A stretch of 64,000 nucleotides of DNA from positions 272 to 64,271 of the forward strand of contig NZ_SZZM01000001.1 in assembly GCF_005281615.1 (NCBI RefSeq), written 5' to 3'. A program made the translations under genes and the position numbers. The notes beneath the pieces are model-generated. The model ran no database searches. It saw only the letters and a list, made by a program, of their open reading frames with translations, and was not told where the DNA came from. Below, piece after piece: positions 33,334-42,222 of this stretch. The first letter of the stretch is position 1, and each line of letters starts with the position of its first letter. This stretch comes from Rhodoligotrophos defluvii. Lineage in GTDB: Bacteria; Pseudomonadota; Alphaproteobacteria; Rhizobiales; Im1.

Positions 33334-36315
33334 ATGGCGATCTATCATCTTCACGTCAAGGTCATCGGCCGCAAGGCCGGGTCGAGTGCGGTGGCCTCCG
33401 CCGCCTACCGCTCGGCCTCGCGGATGCGCGACGAGCGCATCGACCGCGTGCAGGACTTTTCCGCCAAGCGCGGCGTCGTCCATTCCGAGGTACTGTTGCC
33501 TGTTGGGGCTCCAGAACACTGGTCCGACCGCGAACGGCTGTGGAACGATGTCGAGGCGTTCGAGGTCAGGAAGGACGCCCAGCTCGCCCGCGAGGTGGAG
33601 TTTGCAATCCCGCGCGAGATGACGCAGGCACAGGGCATCGAACTCGCCCGCGACTTCGCGCAGTCCGAATTTGTCCATCAGGGCATGATCGCCGATTTGA
33701 ATGTGCATTGGGATTTTGCCGAGGACGGAAGCCCCAAACCCCATGCCCATGTCATGCTCACCATGCGCGAAGTCGATGAAGACGGGTTCGGCAAGAAGCA
33801 ACGCGACTGGAACCGCACGGAGATGGTCGAGCGGTGGCGCGAACGTTGGGCCGAGCATGTCAACGAGCGGCTTGCCGACCTCGACATTGATGCCCGCATC
33901 GATCATCGCAGTCTTGAGGCGCAGGGCATAGACCTGGAGCCGCAAACACAGATCGGCGCACCCGCGCAGCGCAAAGAGGGCGAAGGCATCGAGGTCGCCG
34001 ACCGTGCCGATATGCACCGCGAGATCGCTCGCAACAATGGCGAGCGCATCATTGCCGATCCATCCGTGGCGCTGGACGCGATCACGCACCAGCAATCGAC
34101 CTTCACCCGGCGTGACATGGCGATGTTCGCGCACCGGCACAGCGATGGCATCGACCAGTTCAACGAGGTCATGGGCGCGATACGCAATTCGCCCGATCTG
34201 GTGGAGTTGGGGCAAAACGGGCGCGGTCAGGATCGTTTCACCACGCGCGACATGATCGAGGCCGAACAGCGCCTGCATCGCGCGGCAGAACTGATGGCCG
34301 GGAAGGAATTGCACGAGGTCAGCGACAGAGATCGCGAAGCCGCTTTTGCGCGTGCGGAACAACGCGGACTTGTTCTCTCCCGCGAGCAGGCCGACGCCCT
34401 GGCGCATGTCACCGATGGGCGCGATCTCGGCATTGTCGTCGGCTATGCCGGAACGGGAAAGAGCGCCATGCTCGGCGTGGCGCGCGAGGCATGGGAAGCG
34501 GCAGGCTACGAGGTGCGCGGCGTTGCCCTTTCCGGTATCGCGGCGGAGAATCTGGAAGGCGGATCGGGCATTGCGTCCCGCACCATCGCCAGCATGGAAC
34601 ATGGCTGGGCGAACGGTCGCGACATGCTCACCAGCCGCGATGTGCTTGTCATCGATGAAGCGGGCATGGTCGGCACGCGGCAGTTGGAGCGTGTTCTATC
34701 CCATGCGGCAGAAGTCGGCGCAAAGGTGGTGCTGGTCGGCGATCCGCAGCAGTTGCAATCCATAGAAGCCGGAGCAGCGTTCCGGTCGATCCATGAGCGC
34801 CACGGCGGCGTCGAAATCGAGACCGTGCGCCGTCAGCGCGAAGACTGGCAGCAGGATGCAACGCGCGATCTGGCCACCGGCAAAACCCAAGATGCGATTC
34901 ATGCCTATGACCGTCACGACATGGTGCATGAGGCGCAAACGCGGGAGCAGGCGCGTAACGATCTGATCGAGCGCTGGGACCGCGACCGGCAAGCTTCACC
35001 GGTTGCCAGCCGCATCATCCTCACCCACACCAATGCAGAAGTGCGCGAACTCAACCAAGCGGCGCGGGAGAAAATGCGCGGGGCTGGCGATCTGGGCGAG
35101 GATGTGCGCCTGACGGTTGAACGCGGCGAACGTCACTTTGCCAGCGGTGACCGTATCATGTTCCTGCAGAACGAGCGCGGCCTTGGCGTCAAGAACGGCA
35201 CGCTCGGCACTATCGAGGATATCAGCACGCAATCCATGGCCGTTCGCACCGATGACGGGCGCAGCATCGCGTTCGACCTGAAAGACTACGACCGTATCGA
35301 CCACGGCTATGCGGCCACCATCCACAAATCCCAGGGCATGACGGTTGACCGTATCCATGTTCTGGCCACACCGGGGCTCGATGCCCATTCAAGCTATGTC
35401 GCCCTGTCGCGTCACTGCGACGGTATGGATCTGCATTATGGCCGCGACGATTTTGCCAGCCAGGACAGGCTCATCTCCACCCTGTCGCGCGACCGATCCA
35501 AGGACATGGCGAGCGACTACCAGCAGCAGATCGACCCGGCTCACAGCTTTGCCGAACGGCGCGGTATCAACTTTGCCACCCGTGCCGCCGAGATCGAACG
35601 CCAACAGATGCTGGAAACTGCCCGAGACAGAATCGGCGACATCGTCTTCGACACGCGCACGGCCGGTGATGGCACAGACCGACCGGAAAGGGCGGCGGTC
35701 GGTCAGGGATTGACACAGGAGATCGAGGCGGTGGCGCACGAAGCCGGGATCGATCTGGAAGACGCTATGCGCCACGCCCGCAGAATGGCGCTCATCCGTC
35801 ACGCCCAGGCCGTCAGCAGAATCTATGCAACCGAGGACGCATGCCACAAGGTCAGCCGCGAGCAATGGAATGAACTGGTTGAAGCCCGCACGACATTCGA
35901 TGAAGTGCGCCCCTTCGGTTCAAGGGATGCGGAGGAAGCCTATTCCCGGGATGCCAGGCTTTCCCACGAGGCGGCATCGGGCAAAGTCAACCGTGCCATC
36001 CGCGCCTTCCAGCTCGAAACCGAAATCCGCACCGATCCGCAGCGGCGTGCGGATCGCTTTGTCGAACGCTGGCAGAAACTCAGCCGGGCCAGCGAGCGCC
36101 AATATGCGGCGGGTGATTATTCCGGCTACAGGTCCACGCGGGCGGAGATGGGCAACATGGTTGCGGGCCTCGAACGCGACCCGCAGATGGAATCCCTGCT
36201 CGCCAACCGCAGGCGCGAACTGGGCATCCCCTTCGACAGGGGGCTGGGTATCGGCGGCGATCTGGCCCTCAGTCATGGTCTCGGCAGGGGAAGAGGGCTG
36301 GGCATCGGAATGTAG
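33334..36315 (+). CDS. traA: TraA relaxase-helicase (MobA/MobL plus TraI-like)
   Basis: 993 residues. The start 'MAIYHLHVKVIGRKAGSSAV' and 'ASAAYRSA' are characteristic of MobQ-type relaxases; the metal-binding histidines are in 'KPHAHVML' near residue 136. A superfamily 1 helicase follows with Walker A 'GYAGTGKSA' near 370, Walker B 'VIDEAGM' near 438 and a late motif 'GYAATIHKSQGMT'. The C-terminal third is charged and helical. The enzyme nicks oriT, stays on the DNA and unwinds it. The ATG at 33334 is used rather than an earlier in-frame codon because it matches the conserved N-terminus. It is about 100 residues shorter than Ti TraA. Confidence 0.92.
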   Translation: MAIYHLHVKVIGRKAGSSAVASAAYRSASRMRDERIDRVQDFSAKRGVVHSEVLLPVGAPEHWSDRERLWNDVEAFEVRKDAQLAREVEFAIPREMTQAQGIELARDFAQSEFVHQGMIADLNVHWDFAEDGSPKPHAHVMLTMREVDEDGFGKKQRDWNRTEMVERWRERWAEHVNERLADLDIDARIDHRSLEAQGIDLEPQTQIGAPAQRKEGEGIEVADRADMHREIARNNGERIIADPSVALDAITHQQSTFTRRDMAMFAHRHSDGIDQFNEVMGAIRNSPDLVELGQNGRGQDRFTTRDMIEAEQRLHRAAELMAGKELHEVSDRDREAAFARAEQRGLVLSREQADALAHVTDGRDLGIVVGYAGTGKSAMLGVAREAWEAAGYEVRGVALSGIAAENLEGGSGIASRTIASMEHGWANGRDMLTSRDVLVIDEAGMVGTRQLERVLSHAAEVGAKVVLVGDPQQLQSIEAGAAFRSIHERHGGVEIETVRRQREDWQQDATRDLATGKTQDAIHAYDRHDMVHEAQTREQARNDLIERWDRDRQASPVASRIILTHTNAEVRELNQAAREKMRGAGDLGEDVRLTVERGERHFASGDRIMFLQNERGLGVKNGTLGTIEDISTQSMAVRTDDGRSIAFDLKDYDRIDHGYAATIHKSQGMTVDRIHVLATPGLDAHSSYVALSRHCDGMDLHYGRDDFASQDRLISTLSRDRSKDMASDYQQQIDPAHSFAERRGINFATRAAEIERQQMLETARDRIGDIVFDTRTAGDGTDRPERAAVGQGLTQEIEAVAHEAGIDLEDAMRHARRMALIRHAQAVSRIYATEDACHKVSREQWNELVEARTTFDEVRPFGSRDAEEAYSRDARLSHEAASGKVNRAIRAFQLETEIRTDPQRRADRFVERWQKLSRASERQYAAGDYSGYRSTRAEMGNMVAGLERDPQMESLLANRRRELGIPFDRGLGIGGDLALSHGLGRGRGLGIGM

Positions 36316-36810
36316 CCACACGCTGCTCCGCCTATTCGCGGTGCGCGGAATGGCTGGCCAGGATTTGGAACCGGAAGGTTCGGAACAATCCTTTGTCGCT
36401 TCCCGAGATGGGGCCGGACCTGAACCGGGCAGTCAAGGCCGCAGCCGCTTCGCGGTGGCGCGTTCCGCGCCAGCCTAGACAGCCCGCTTCACGGCCCGGC
36501 AAAGCGTGAGGAAGCAGCAAAGGCTTGGTGGGAGCGCCGGCGCTCCCTTGTGCAAGTGGTCGCCTATATTGCGGTTGATTCCAGGACAGTAGAAGCCGAG
36601 CCCGAATCACCCTGTGCCTCAACCGGAGCTGGCCTTCATCAATAATATGCGTCTATGGCGGGCCGAGTATCGGATACGACAACTATCCTATTTACCGCCG
36701 GTTGCACGCCATAGCCCTACGACGGCTAAATGTCTGTTGCACAATGGCAACTCGTTGCTCTGACTGGTCCCTGCAATTGTCAGAACCGATCAGCAGGAGG
36801 CAATGCAGCC
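36316..36810. other. Gap between traA and the AlpA-like gene
   Basis: About 495 bases. In Ti plasmids traF and traB would follow traA, but no such sequence is present. Frames on both strands are short and Arg/Pro-rich. The last 150 bases are more AT-rich and probably hold the promoter for the AlpA-like gene. Confidence 0.45.
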
Positions 36811-37026
36811 ATGCGTCAACCAGATCGTATCGTCCGCATGAACACCGTGCTTGCTCGTACCGGCCTGTCGAAGTCCACCATCTACCGCAAGATGGCCGAG
36901 GGTACGTTCCCCGCTCAATTCAAGATCAGCACCAAGAGCGCCGGATGGCGCGAATCCGACATCGACCGCTGGGTTGCCAATCCGGTCAGGTGGCGACCGG
37001 AGGAAGAGGTCGGCGATGGGCGATGA
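36811..37026 (+). CDS. AlpA family regulator / excisionase-like protein
   Basis: 71 residues from the ATG at 36811 with AGGAGG upstream. 'RIVRMNTVLARTGLSKSTIY' and 'RKMAEGTFPAQFKIS' form the winged helix-turn-helix of AlpA proteins, ending in 'GWRESDIDRWV'. These proteins activate integrase or act as directionality factors in genomic islands. Here it is encoded with a serine recombinase 1.1 kb downstream, so control of excision is a reasonable guess. The stop overlaps the next gene. Confidence 0.88.
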   Translation: MRQPDRIVRMNTVLARTGLSKSTIYRKMAEGTFPAQFKISTKSAGWRESDIDRWVANPVRWRPEEEVGDGR

Positions 37027-37255
37027 AGGAAGGCATCGGGGTAGAGAGGCTCAGGCCAACGACAATGATCCGCCCGATGGAGATGCCAGCAACGAAAACA
37101 ATGTCGCCGCTCGGCTCGACGCGGTGGTGATGTCCATCGCCCGTCTGATCGGCAGGCGCATGGCGCGGGAACATTTCGAAGCGTTACAGGCTGCCAATGA
37201 CAATACGCCGCCAGCCAGCAACGGGACCGCGCGAGACACAGACGATAAGGATTGA
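37016..37255 (+). CDS. Small hypothetical protein coupled to the AlpA gene
   Basis: 79 residues, start ATG 11 bases inside the AlpA gene end. The N- and C-terminal parts are Asp/Asn-rich and disordered ('QANDNDPPDG', 'AANDNTPPASNG'); the middle helix is 'ARLDAVVMSIARLIGRRMAREHF'. Paired small ORFs of this kind after AlpA-type regulators are common in Rhizobiales islands, from memory. Function unknown. Confidence 0.6.
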   Translation: MGDEGRHRGREAQANDNDPPDGDASNENNVAARLDAVVMSIARLIGRRMAREHFEALQAANDNTPPASNGTARDTDDKD

Positions 37256-37330
37256 CCAGCGGGATATTGCCAATATCCGTGCCATCCTTCGTTGGATGGG
37301 GTGGCAACTGGTAATCCATTGCGTAAGTAA

Positions 37331-37358
37331 TTGACATCTTATGAGATGTCTCTATCAT
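37331..37358 (+). promoter_or_regulatory. Promoter with overlapping inverted repeat for the TA pair
   Basis: TTGACA (37331-37336), 16-base spacer, TATCAT (37353-37358): a near-consensus housekeeping promoter. An inverted repeat GACATCT-N4-AGATGTC (37333-37350) overlaps the -35 box and most of the spacer, the position expected for an autorepressor operator. The predicted transcription start is at about 37365-37366, at the ATG of the toxin, so the mRNA may be leaderless. Confidence 0.75.
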
Positions 37359-37365
37359 GCTTTCC

Positions 37366-37785
37366 ATGAGACTGGTTCTGGACACCAACGTGATCGTGGC
37401 GGCGTTCCGCAGCCGCAACGGGGCAAGCAACCTGCTCTTGCGGCTGATTGATCGCGGTGCGGTGACGCCGCTTTGCTCGACGGCGCTGTTTCTCGAATAT
37501 GAAGCAGTGTTGAGCCGGGAGGAAACCCGGCAGGTGACAGGCCATAGACTGGAAGATGTGGCTTCGGTGATGAGCGCGCTTGCTGCCGTGTCCGAGGGCG
37601 TTGACATCTCGTTTCGGACGCGACCGATGCTGTCTGATGTCGCCGATGAAATGGTGTTGGAAGCCGCATTGAACGGACAGGCCGAGGCCATAGTGACGCA
37701 CAACGTTAAGGATTTCCGCCCGGCGCTCAAGCTGGGCGTCACCATTGCAACACCGGGAGAGATCGTCAGGAGGCTGAACCCATGA
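37366..37785 (+). CDS. PIN domain toxin (putative ribonuclease)
   Basis: 139 residues from the ATG at 37366. The PIN fold acidic residues are in 'MRLVLDTNVIVAAF' (Asp6), 'FLEYEAVLSR' (Glu) and 'AIVTHNVKDF' (Asp near the end); the family cleaves RNA with a metal ion. An ATG at 37357 lies within the -10 box and is unlikely. The stop overlaps the start of the downstream ribbon-helix-helix gene by four bases. Toxin-first order is the reverse of most PIN systems. It probably stabilises the mobile element. Confidence 0.87.
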   Translation: MRLVLDTNVIVAAFRSRNGASNLLLRLIDRGAVTPLCSTALFLEYEAVLSREETRQVTGHRLEDVASVMSALAAVSEGVDISFRTRPMLSDVADEMVLEAALNGQAEAIVTHNVKDFRPALKLGVTIATPGEIVRRLNP

Positions 37786-38036
37786 CGCAGACCCAACGCT
37801 ACAAATACCCGCTGCAACTGCCGCAGTCGCTCAAGGAGACGGCGGCGCGTTTGGCACAAGAGGATGGCGTGTCGCTCAATCAATGGATCGTGTCGGCGGT
37901 CGCGCAGAAGATTGGTGCGGTGGAAACCGCCGCTGATTTTCTCAAGGTGCGCGCAGGCACGGCTAAGCGGGGTGATCTGACAAGACTTTTAGACCGGGCA
38001 CCGGACGTGCCGCCGACACCGGAGGATGCAATCTGA
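37782..38036 (+). CDS. Ribbon-helix-helix antitoxin
   Basis: 84 residues. 'YKYPLQLPQSLKETAARLAQ' followed by 'EDGVSLNQWIVSAVAQKIG' is a beta strand plus two helices of the Arc/MetJ/HicB type, which binds DNA as a dimer. The remaining acidic tail ('LDRAPDVPPTPEDA') could wrap the toxin. It is translationally coupled to the PIN gene and probably represses the promoter at 37331-37358 through its inverted repeat. Confidence 0.83.
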   Translation: MTQTQRYKYPLQLPQSLKETAARLAQEDGVSLNQWIVSAVAQKIGAVETAADFLKVRAGTAKRGDLTRLLDRAPDVPPTPEDAI

Positions 38037-38112
38037 TTTGCGTAGCAGCCTTGCCCCACCGCAAGGAGTGAGGGCGAAGCAGGAAAAAAATTGACTGAAC
38101 GGAAACTCGCCC

Positions 38113-39738
38113 ATGACCCGCGCAGCATTTTATGCCCGTTATTCGTCGGACAACCAGCGGGAAGCCTCGATTGAGGATCAATTGCGGCTATGCCGTGAGC
38201 GCGCGGAGCGCGAGGGATGGCAGGCCGTAGCAAATTATACCGACGCTGCAATTTCCGGTTCCAGCATGATCCTCCGTCCGGGGATCAAAACCCTCCTCGC
38301 GGATGCTCAGGCTGGGCGGTTCGACGTTGTTCTGGCCGAAGCCCTCGACAGGCTATCCCGTGACCAGGAAGACATCGCTGCATTATTCAAGCGGCTTCGC
38401 TTCGCCGGTGTTCGCATCGTTACCCTGTCAGAAGGAACGGTGGATGAGCTGCATGTCGGCTTGAAAGGCACCATGAACGCTCTCTTCCTTCGTGACCTGG
38501 CTGCCAAGATCAGGCGTGGCCAGTCCGGCCGTGTCATCAGCGGATATTCCGCCGGGGGCCTGTCCTACGGATATCGTGTGGTCAAGAAGCTCGACGAACG
38601 AGGGGAGCCTATCCGAGGCCTCCGCGAAGTGGATGAGGAACAGGCTGGTGTAATCCGGCGCATCTTCCAGGAGTTTGCCTCAGGACGTTCCGCCCGGACC
38701 ATCGCTGCCAGCCTTAACCGCGACGGCATTCCCTCTCCATTCGGTCGAGAATGGGGAGTCTCTACGATCAACGGCAATCTTAAACGTCGCAGCGGCATAC
38801 TCTACAACGAGGCCTATATCGGGCTTCTGATCTTTAATCGCGTTCAGATGGTCAAGGACCCGGAAACCGGCAAGCGCATCTCCCGCCCGAACCCGTCAGA
38901 ACAGTGGCAAGTGGTGGAGGCTCCTCACCTGCGCATCGTCAGCGACGAGCTATGGAACGCCGTCCAGGCACGCAAGAAGCTCTACGGTGGAACCCGGCTT
39001 CATAAACGCCGAAGGCCGAAGCATATGTTCTCCGGTCTTGTGCGGTGCGGTTGCTGTGGCGCTGCCTACACCATCAAGTCCCAGGATCAGCTTGCCTGCA
39101 CAGCGCATAGGGAACGCGGGACTTGCTCGAACAACCGAACTGTCCGTGTGCCTGACCTCGAACGCCGCGTGCTCGAAGGCATCAAGCAGCGACTACTCGC
39201 TCCCGATGCAGTTGCCGAATTTCTCGCTGAGTATCATGCCGAAAGGAAGCGCCTGAACGCGAAGATGCGACATGATCGGCAGCAGATTGGCACGCGGCTT
39301 GCCAATCTCGAAAGGCAAATCGCGAATATCATCGACGCGATTGCCGACGGTGTCGCAACGACAGGCATGAAGTCGCGCCTGATCGAGATGGAGGCAGAGA
39401 AGGGGCGCCTTGCCGCCGATCTGGCAGCGATCTCGGATGCCAGCGATGTCGTGGAATTGCATCCAGCTTCGATTGAGGTTTACCGCCGCAGAATCGCCGA
39501 ATTGCAGGAGGCGCTGCACTCCAGCGAAGATGATCGCCGGGCGGCGGTCAACGCCATTCGTTCACTTGTTACCAGCATCGAGGTGATACCGCGCGAAGAA
39601 CGTGGAAAATTTGACCTGACCGTCAACGGCGCACTGGCAGAACTGCTAAACCTGCCTCGCAGAAAACCGGGCGAACTCCCAAACACTGCAATGGTGGTAG
39701 CGGAGGAGGGACTTGAACCCCCGACACGCGGATTATGA
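38113..39738 (+). CDS. Large serine recombinase (site-specific integrase)
   Basis: 541 residues. Resolvase-type catalytic domain at the N-terminus with 'AFYARYSSDNQREASIEDQL'; the nucleophile is the Ser11 of Y-x-R-x-S. The Recombinase domain ('GYSAGGLSYGYRVV', 'SGRSARTIAASLNRDGIP') is followed by a zinc ribbon with CGCC and two further Cys near residues 310-345 and a coiled-coil. The last 15 codons ('VAEEGLEPPTRGL' end) are antisense to the tRNA-Met gene. Large serine recombinases insert elements by single-strand-pair exchange at short att sites, so this one most likely integrated the element into tRNA-Met. Confidence 0.93.
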   Translation: MTRAAFYARYSSDNQREASIEDQLRLCRERAEREGWQAVANYTDAAISGSSMILRPGIKTLLADAQAGRFDVVLAEALDRLSRDQEDIAALFKRLRFAGVRIVTLSEGTVDELHVGLKGTMNALFLRDLAAKIRRGQSGRVISGYSAGGLSYGYRVVKKLDERGEPIRGLREVDEEQAGVIRRIFQEFASGRSARTIAASLNRDGIPSPFGREWGVSTINGNLKRRSGILYNEAYIGLLIFNRVQMVKDPETGKRISRPNPSEQWQVVEAPHLRIVSDELWNAVQARKKLYGGTRLHKRRRPKHMFSGLVRCGCCGAAYTIKSQDQLACTAHRERGTCSNNRTVRVPDLERRVLEGIKQRLLAPDAVAEFLAEYHAERKRLNAKMRHDRQQIGTRLANLERQIANIIDAIADGVATTGMKSRLIEMEAEKGRLAADLAAISDASDVVELHPASIEVYRRRIAELQEALHSSEDDRRAAVNAIRSLVTSIEVIPREERGKFDLTVNGALAELLNLPRRKPGELPNTAMVVAEEGLEPPTRGL

Positions 39739-39771
39739 TTCCGCTGCTCTAACCAGCTGAGCTACTCCGCC
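39695..39771 (-). tRNA. tRNA-Met (CAT)
   Basis: A 77-base cloverleaf on the minus strand with CCA encoded at the 3' end (39697-39695). Acceptor GGCGGAG pairs with CTCCGCT, the D-arm contains AGCTCAG, the anticodon CAT is at 39737-39735 in a loop closed by GCGGA/TCCGC, and the T-arm contains GTTCAAGTC. The G1-U72 pair and overall sequence fit elongator Met rather than initiator. The 3' 44 bases are overlapped by the end of the serine recombinase gene on the other strand. Confidence 0.95.
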
Positions 39772-39906
39772 CCGGCGGGCGACAGGTTTCTCGCACGCGC
39801 GGTGGATATAAGGGGGCGTCGTCTCGCAAGTCAAGACAAGAGCCGAACTTGGCTGTCCGCGACAGCCGCCGCCAGCCATCCGCTGGCGCGTCGAGCGGCG
39901 TCCCCC

Positions 39907-40632
39907 TCAGGCCGGCACGTCCCTTACTTGCACCCGGCCCGAAGCGTGCACGGCATTCATTCCAGACTTCGGCATCAGCATGCCGGCACCCGGCTCCGTC
40001 TTGGCGAAGCGCAGCATGGTGAACAGCCCGAGAGGCTGCAGCGGCCGCTCGGCGACCAGCCGCAGATCGTCGCATACCAGGATCGTGTTCAGTGGAAATT
40101 CCGGCCGCCAGCCCAGCGCCTCGGCGAAGCGCGCCATGCCCCTTTCCAAGAGGCCGCGCAGCCCGTGCTCCTGGCTGAAGTGGTTGACGATGATGACCTC
40201 GCCGCCCAGCTTGCACACGCGAGAGAGCTCGCGCATGACCTTCTCGGGATCCGGCACCACCGTCATCACATACATGGCCACCACGACGTCGAAGGTGCCG
40301 TCCTCGAAGGCGAGGTCGGCCGCATCCATCTCGCGGAGCGCCTCCACATTATCGAGACCCTCTTCCTTCACCCGCGCCTGCGCCCTGGCCAACATCTCAG
40401 GCGAAAGGTCAACGCCGGTTATTTTCAGGTCGCGCTTGTAGCGCGGCAGCGAAATGCCCGTCCCGACCCCAACCTCGAGAACCCGGCCGCTGCGCCGGTT
40501 GATGAAATCAACCGTCCGTGCACGGCCATAATCCGCAATCAAACCGAAGGTCAGGTCGTAGATCGGCGCCCAGCGCGCATAAGCACGGCGGACAGCGTCC
40601 TCCTTCATGTCGACCAACTTGTTCGCGACCAA
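39907..40632 (-). CDS. pmtA: Phosphatidylethanolamine N-methyltransferase (Rhodobacter type)
   Basis: About 241 residues. SAM-binding motif I is 'VLEVGVGTGISLPRY', motif II-like 'ITGVDLSPEML', and the family block 'DVVVAMYVMTVVPDPEKVMR' with 'GGEVIIVNHFSQEHG' matches Rhodobacter-type PmtA. It methylates phosphatidylethanolamine stepwise to phosphatidylcholine at the membrane. A TTG at 40632 has AAGGAG six bases upstream; an ATG at 40608 without a good ribosome site and a GTG at 40662 are alternatives. It lies just after mnmA on the same strand. Confidence 0.85.
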   Translation of the reverse strand: MVANKLVDMKEDAVRRAYARWAPIYDLTFGLIADYGRARTVDFINRRSGRVLEVGVGTGISLPRYKRDLKITGVDLSPEMLARAQARVKEEGLDNVEALREMDAADLAFEDGTFDVVVAMYVMTVVPDPEKVMRELSRVCKLGGEVIIVNHFSQEHGLRGLLERGMARFAEALGWRPEFPLNTILVCDDLRLVAERPLQPLGLFTMLRFAKTEPGAGMLMPKSGMNAVHASGRVQVRDVPA

Positions 40633-40677
40633 AGGCTGCTCCTTCTCTGCACCGCTCCTCACCGGATGCGGCTTACC

Positions 40678-41898
40678 TCACGCAGGCGCGCTCTCCCGAG
40701 TTCTGCCCGACTTGGCGTATTTGTCTAGAATTTCCTTTGCGGCGGCTTCGATCCACCCTCCTCCGAGAATTCTCATGCTCGAAGCCAAAGGCTGGTAAAA
40801 GACACAGGCTTGACCTGGGGATACGCCGAATTCCTCATCTTCCAAGCGAATCTCGACCCTGCCGTCGCGCATCCGCAGGCGCGCCGGCACCGGAGGCCTG
40901 GTCGAGCGAATGCGCACCGACAGGGGCCGTTCCGCCGCACAGGCCGCTTCCAGCGATTCGTCTCCCAACCAGTTCACCTCGCGGAGGGCAAGCCGGTCGC
41001 ACGCCAGGGCCTCCCTCGGCCCGACCACGACCGTCTGTCGCGCCCGGTCGAGCGATACGACATAGAGCGGCTCAGCCCCAGAGACATTGAGCCCGCGCCG
41101 CTGACCGATCGTGTAGTGGATAATCCCCTGGTGGCGCCCGAGGATCCGTCCATCCACGTGAACGATGTCGCCGGGCTGCAGGGCTTCCGGCCGGAGCCGC
41201 TCGATGACGGAAACATAGCGGCCGTCGGGCACGAAGCAGATGTCCTGGCTGTCCGGCTTTGCGGCCACCGGCAGGCCGAAATGCTCGGCCAAGGCACGCA
41301 CCTCGGCTTTGCGCAGGCCGCCCAAGGGAAAGCGCAGGAAATCGAGCTGCGCCTGGGCGGTGGTGAAGAGGAAGTAGCTCTGATCACGCTCGCCATCCAC
41401 CGCGGTCAGCATATCGCGACGGCCCGAGCCATCGGTCCTCGCCGCGCTGGCGATGTAATGGCCGGTGGCCATGGCACTCGCGCCGAGATCCCGCGCAAAG
41501 CCGAGCAGGTCGCTGAACTTCACCTGCTGATTACAGCGGATGCAGGGCACCGGCGTCTCTCCCGCCAGATAGCTGTCGGCGAACTCCTCCATGACGCTCG
41601 CCCGGAAGCGCGCCTCGTAGTCGAGAACATAGTGCGGGATGCCGAGCCGGTCCGCCACGGCGCGCGCATCGTGTATATCGCGCCCCGCACAGCAGCTGCG
41701 CGCCCGCCCCACCGCCGCTCCATGATCATAGAGCTGCAGGGTGATGCCGATCACATCGAGCCCGAGATGCTTGGCGAGCGCGGCAACGACGGAACTGTCG
41801 ACACCGCCGGACATCGCCACGACGACACGAGCGCCGCTCGGCAGGTCAAAGCCCGCCATAGCCGCTCGCGTCGCATGCTCGACCAGTGACCCGTCCGC
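40678..41898 (-). CDS. mnmA: tRNA-specific 2-thiouridylase MnmA
   Basis: About 406 residues. The PP-loop '[15 protein letters not shown]' binds ATP; the two catalytic Cys are in '[13 protein letters not shown]' and '[10 protein letters not shown]'. The enzyme thiolates U34 of tRNA Glu, Gln and Lys. The ATG at 41898 ('[15 protein letters not shown]') is chosen over an earlier in-frame codon, whose extra 13 residues look non-coding. C-terminal beta-barrel ('[15 protein letters not shown]' in outline) is present, so the gene is full length. Confidence 0.95.
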   Translation of the reverse strand, partial: ADGSLVEHATRAAMAGFDLPSGARVVVAMSGGVDSSVVAALAKHLGLDVIGITLQLYDHGAAVGRARSCCAGRDIHDARAVADRLGIPHYVLDYEARFRASVMEEFADSYLAGETPVPCIRCNQQVKFSDLLGFARDLGASAMATGHYIASAARTDGSGRRDMLTAVDGERDQSYFLFTTAQAQLDFLRFPLGGLRKAEVRALAEHFGLPVAAKPDSQDICFVPDGRYVSVIERLRPEALQPGDIVHVDGRILGRHQGIIHYTIGQRRGLNVSGAEPLYVVSLDRARQTVVVGPREALACDRLALREVNWLGDESLEAACAAERPLSVRIRSTRPPVPARLRMRDGRVEIRLEDEEFGVSPGQACVFYQPLASSMRILGGGWIEAAAKEILDKYAKSGRTRESAPA

Positions 41899-42120
41899 CA
41901 TCCCGCCTCCGGTTAGGGCCTTACCAACAAAATACACGGATATATGGCGGAGCCGTGGCCAGGCTGCAACCTCGATAGTCGCGGATATAGAAATCGGGCC
42001 GCACCTTCTCGCCTGGCGCAGTCCGCGCGTTCTGGTCGTGCAAGAAATCGTTAATATTTGGGCTCCATGTGCAGATCTGAAACAGAATTCGACGCCCGTT
42101 TTCGAATTGTTTGCTAATCT

Positions 42121-42135
42121 TTAGCCCTTTTTTAA
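42121..42135 (+). promoter_or_regulatory. Possible CtrA box upstream of sciP
   Basis: TTAG-N7-TTAA at 42121-42135, one mismatch from the CtrA consensus TTAA-N7-TTAA, about 90 bases before the sciP start. In Caulobacter sciP is transcribed under CtrA control, so the site fits known regulation. Confidence 0.55.
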
Positions 42136-42222
42136 AGAGGACAATCTACCGTCCCTTTACAGAGGGGTGACGGCCACCACAGAGGCCGCGCCGTTGTCGT
42201 GGTTGTGTGCAGGTATTGGTAA

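Larger units (their letters stand above)
32568..39738. mobile_element. Mobilizable integrative element at tRNA-Met (limits inferred)
   Basis: The unit contains traD-traC, an oriT-like gap, the relaxase-helicase gene traA, an AlpA-type regulator, a PIN/RHH toxin-antitoxin pair and a large serine recombinase that runs into tRNA-Met. No coupling protein (traG/virD4), no virB-type secretion genes and no replication genes are seen, so it would have to be mobilised by another system. The right boundary in or next to the tRNA gene is well supported; the left boundary is set at the IS remnant and is a guess. Confidence 0.65.

Noticed and set aside
36332-36622. A 96-residue minus-strand frame after traA
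   Set aside because: Arg/Leu/Pro-rich, no ribosome site and no recognisable motif; the gap is better left empty.
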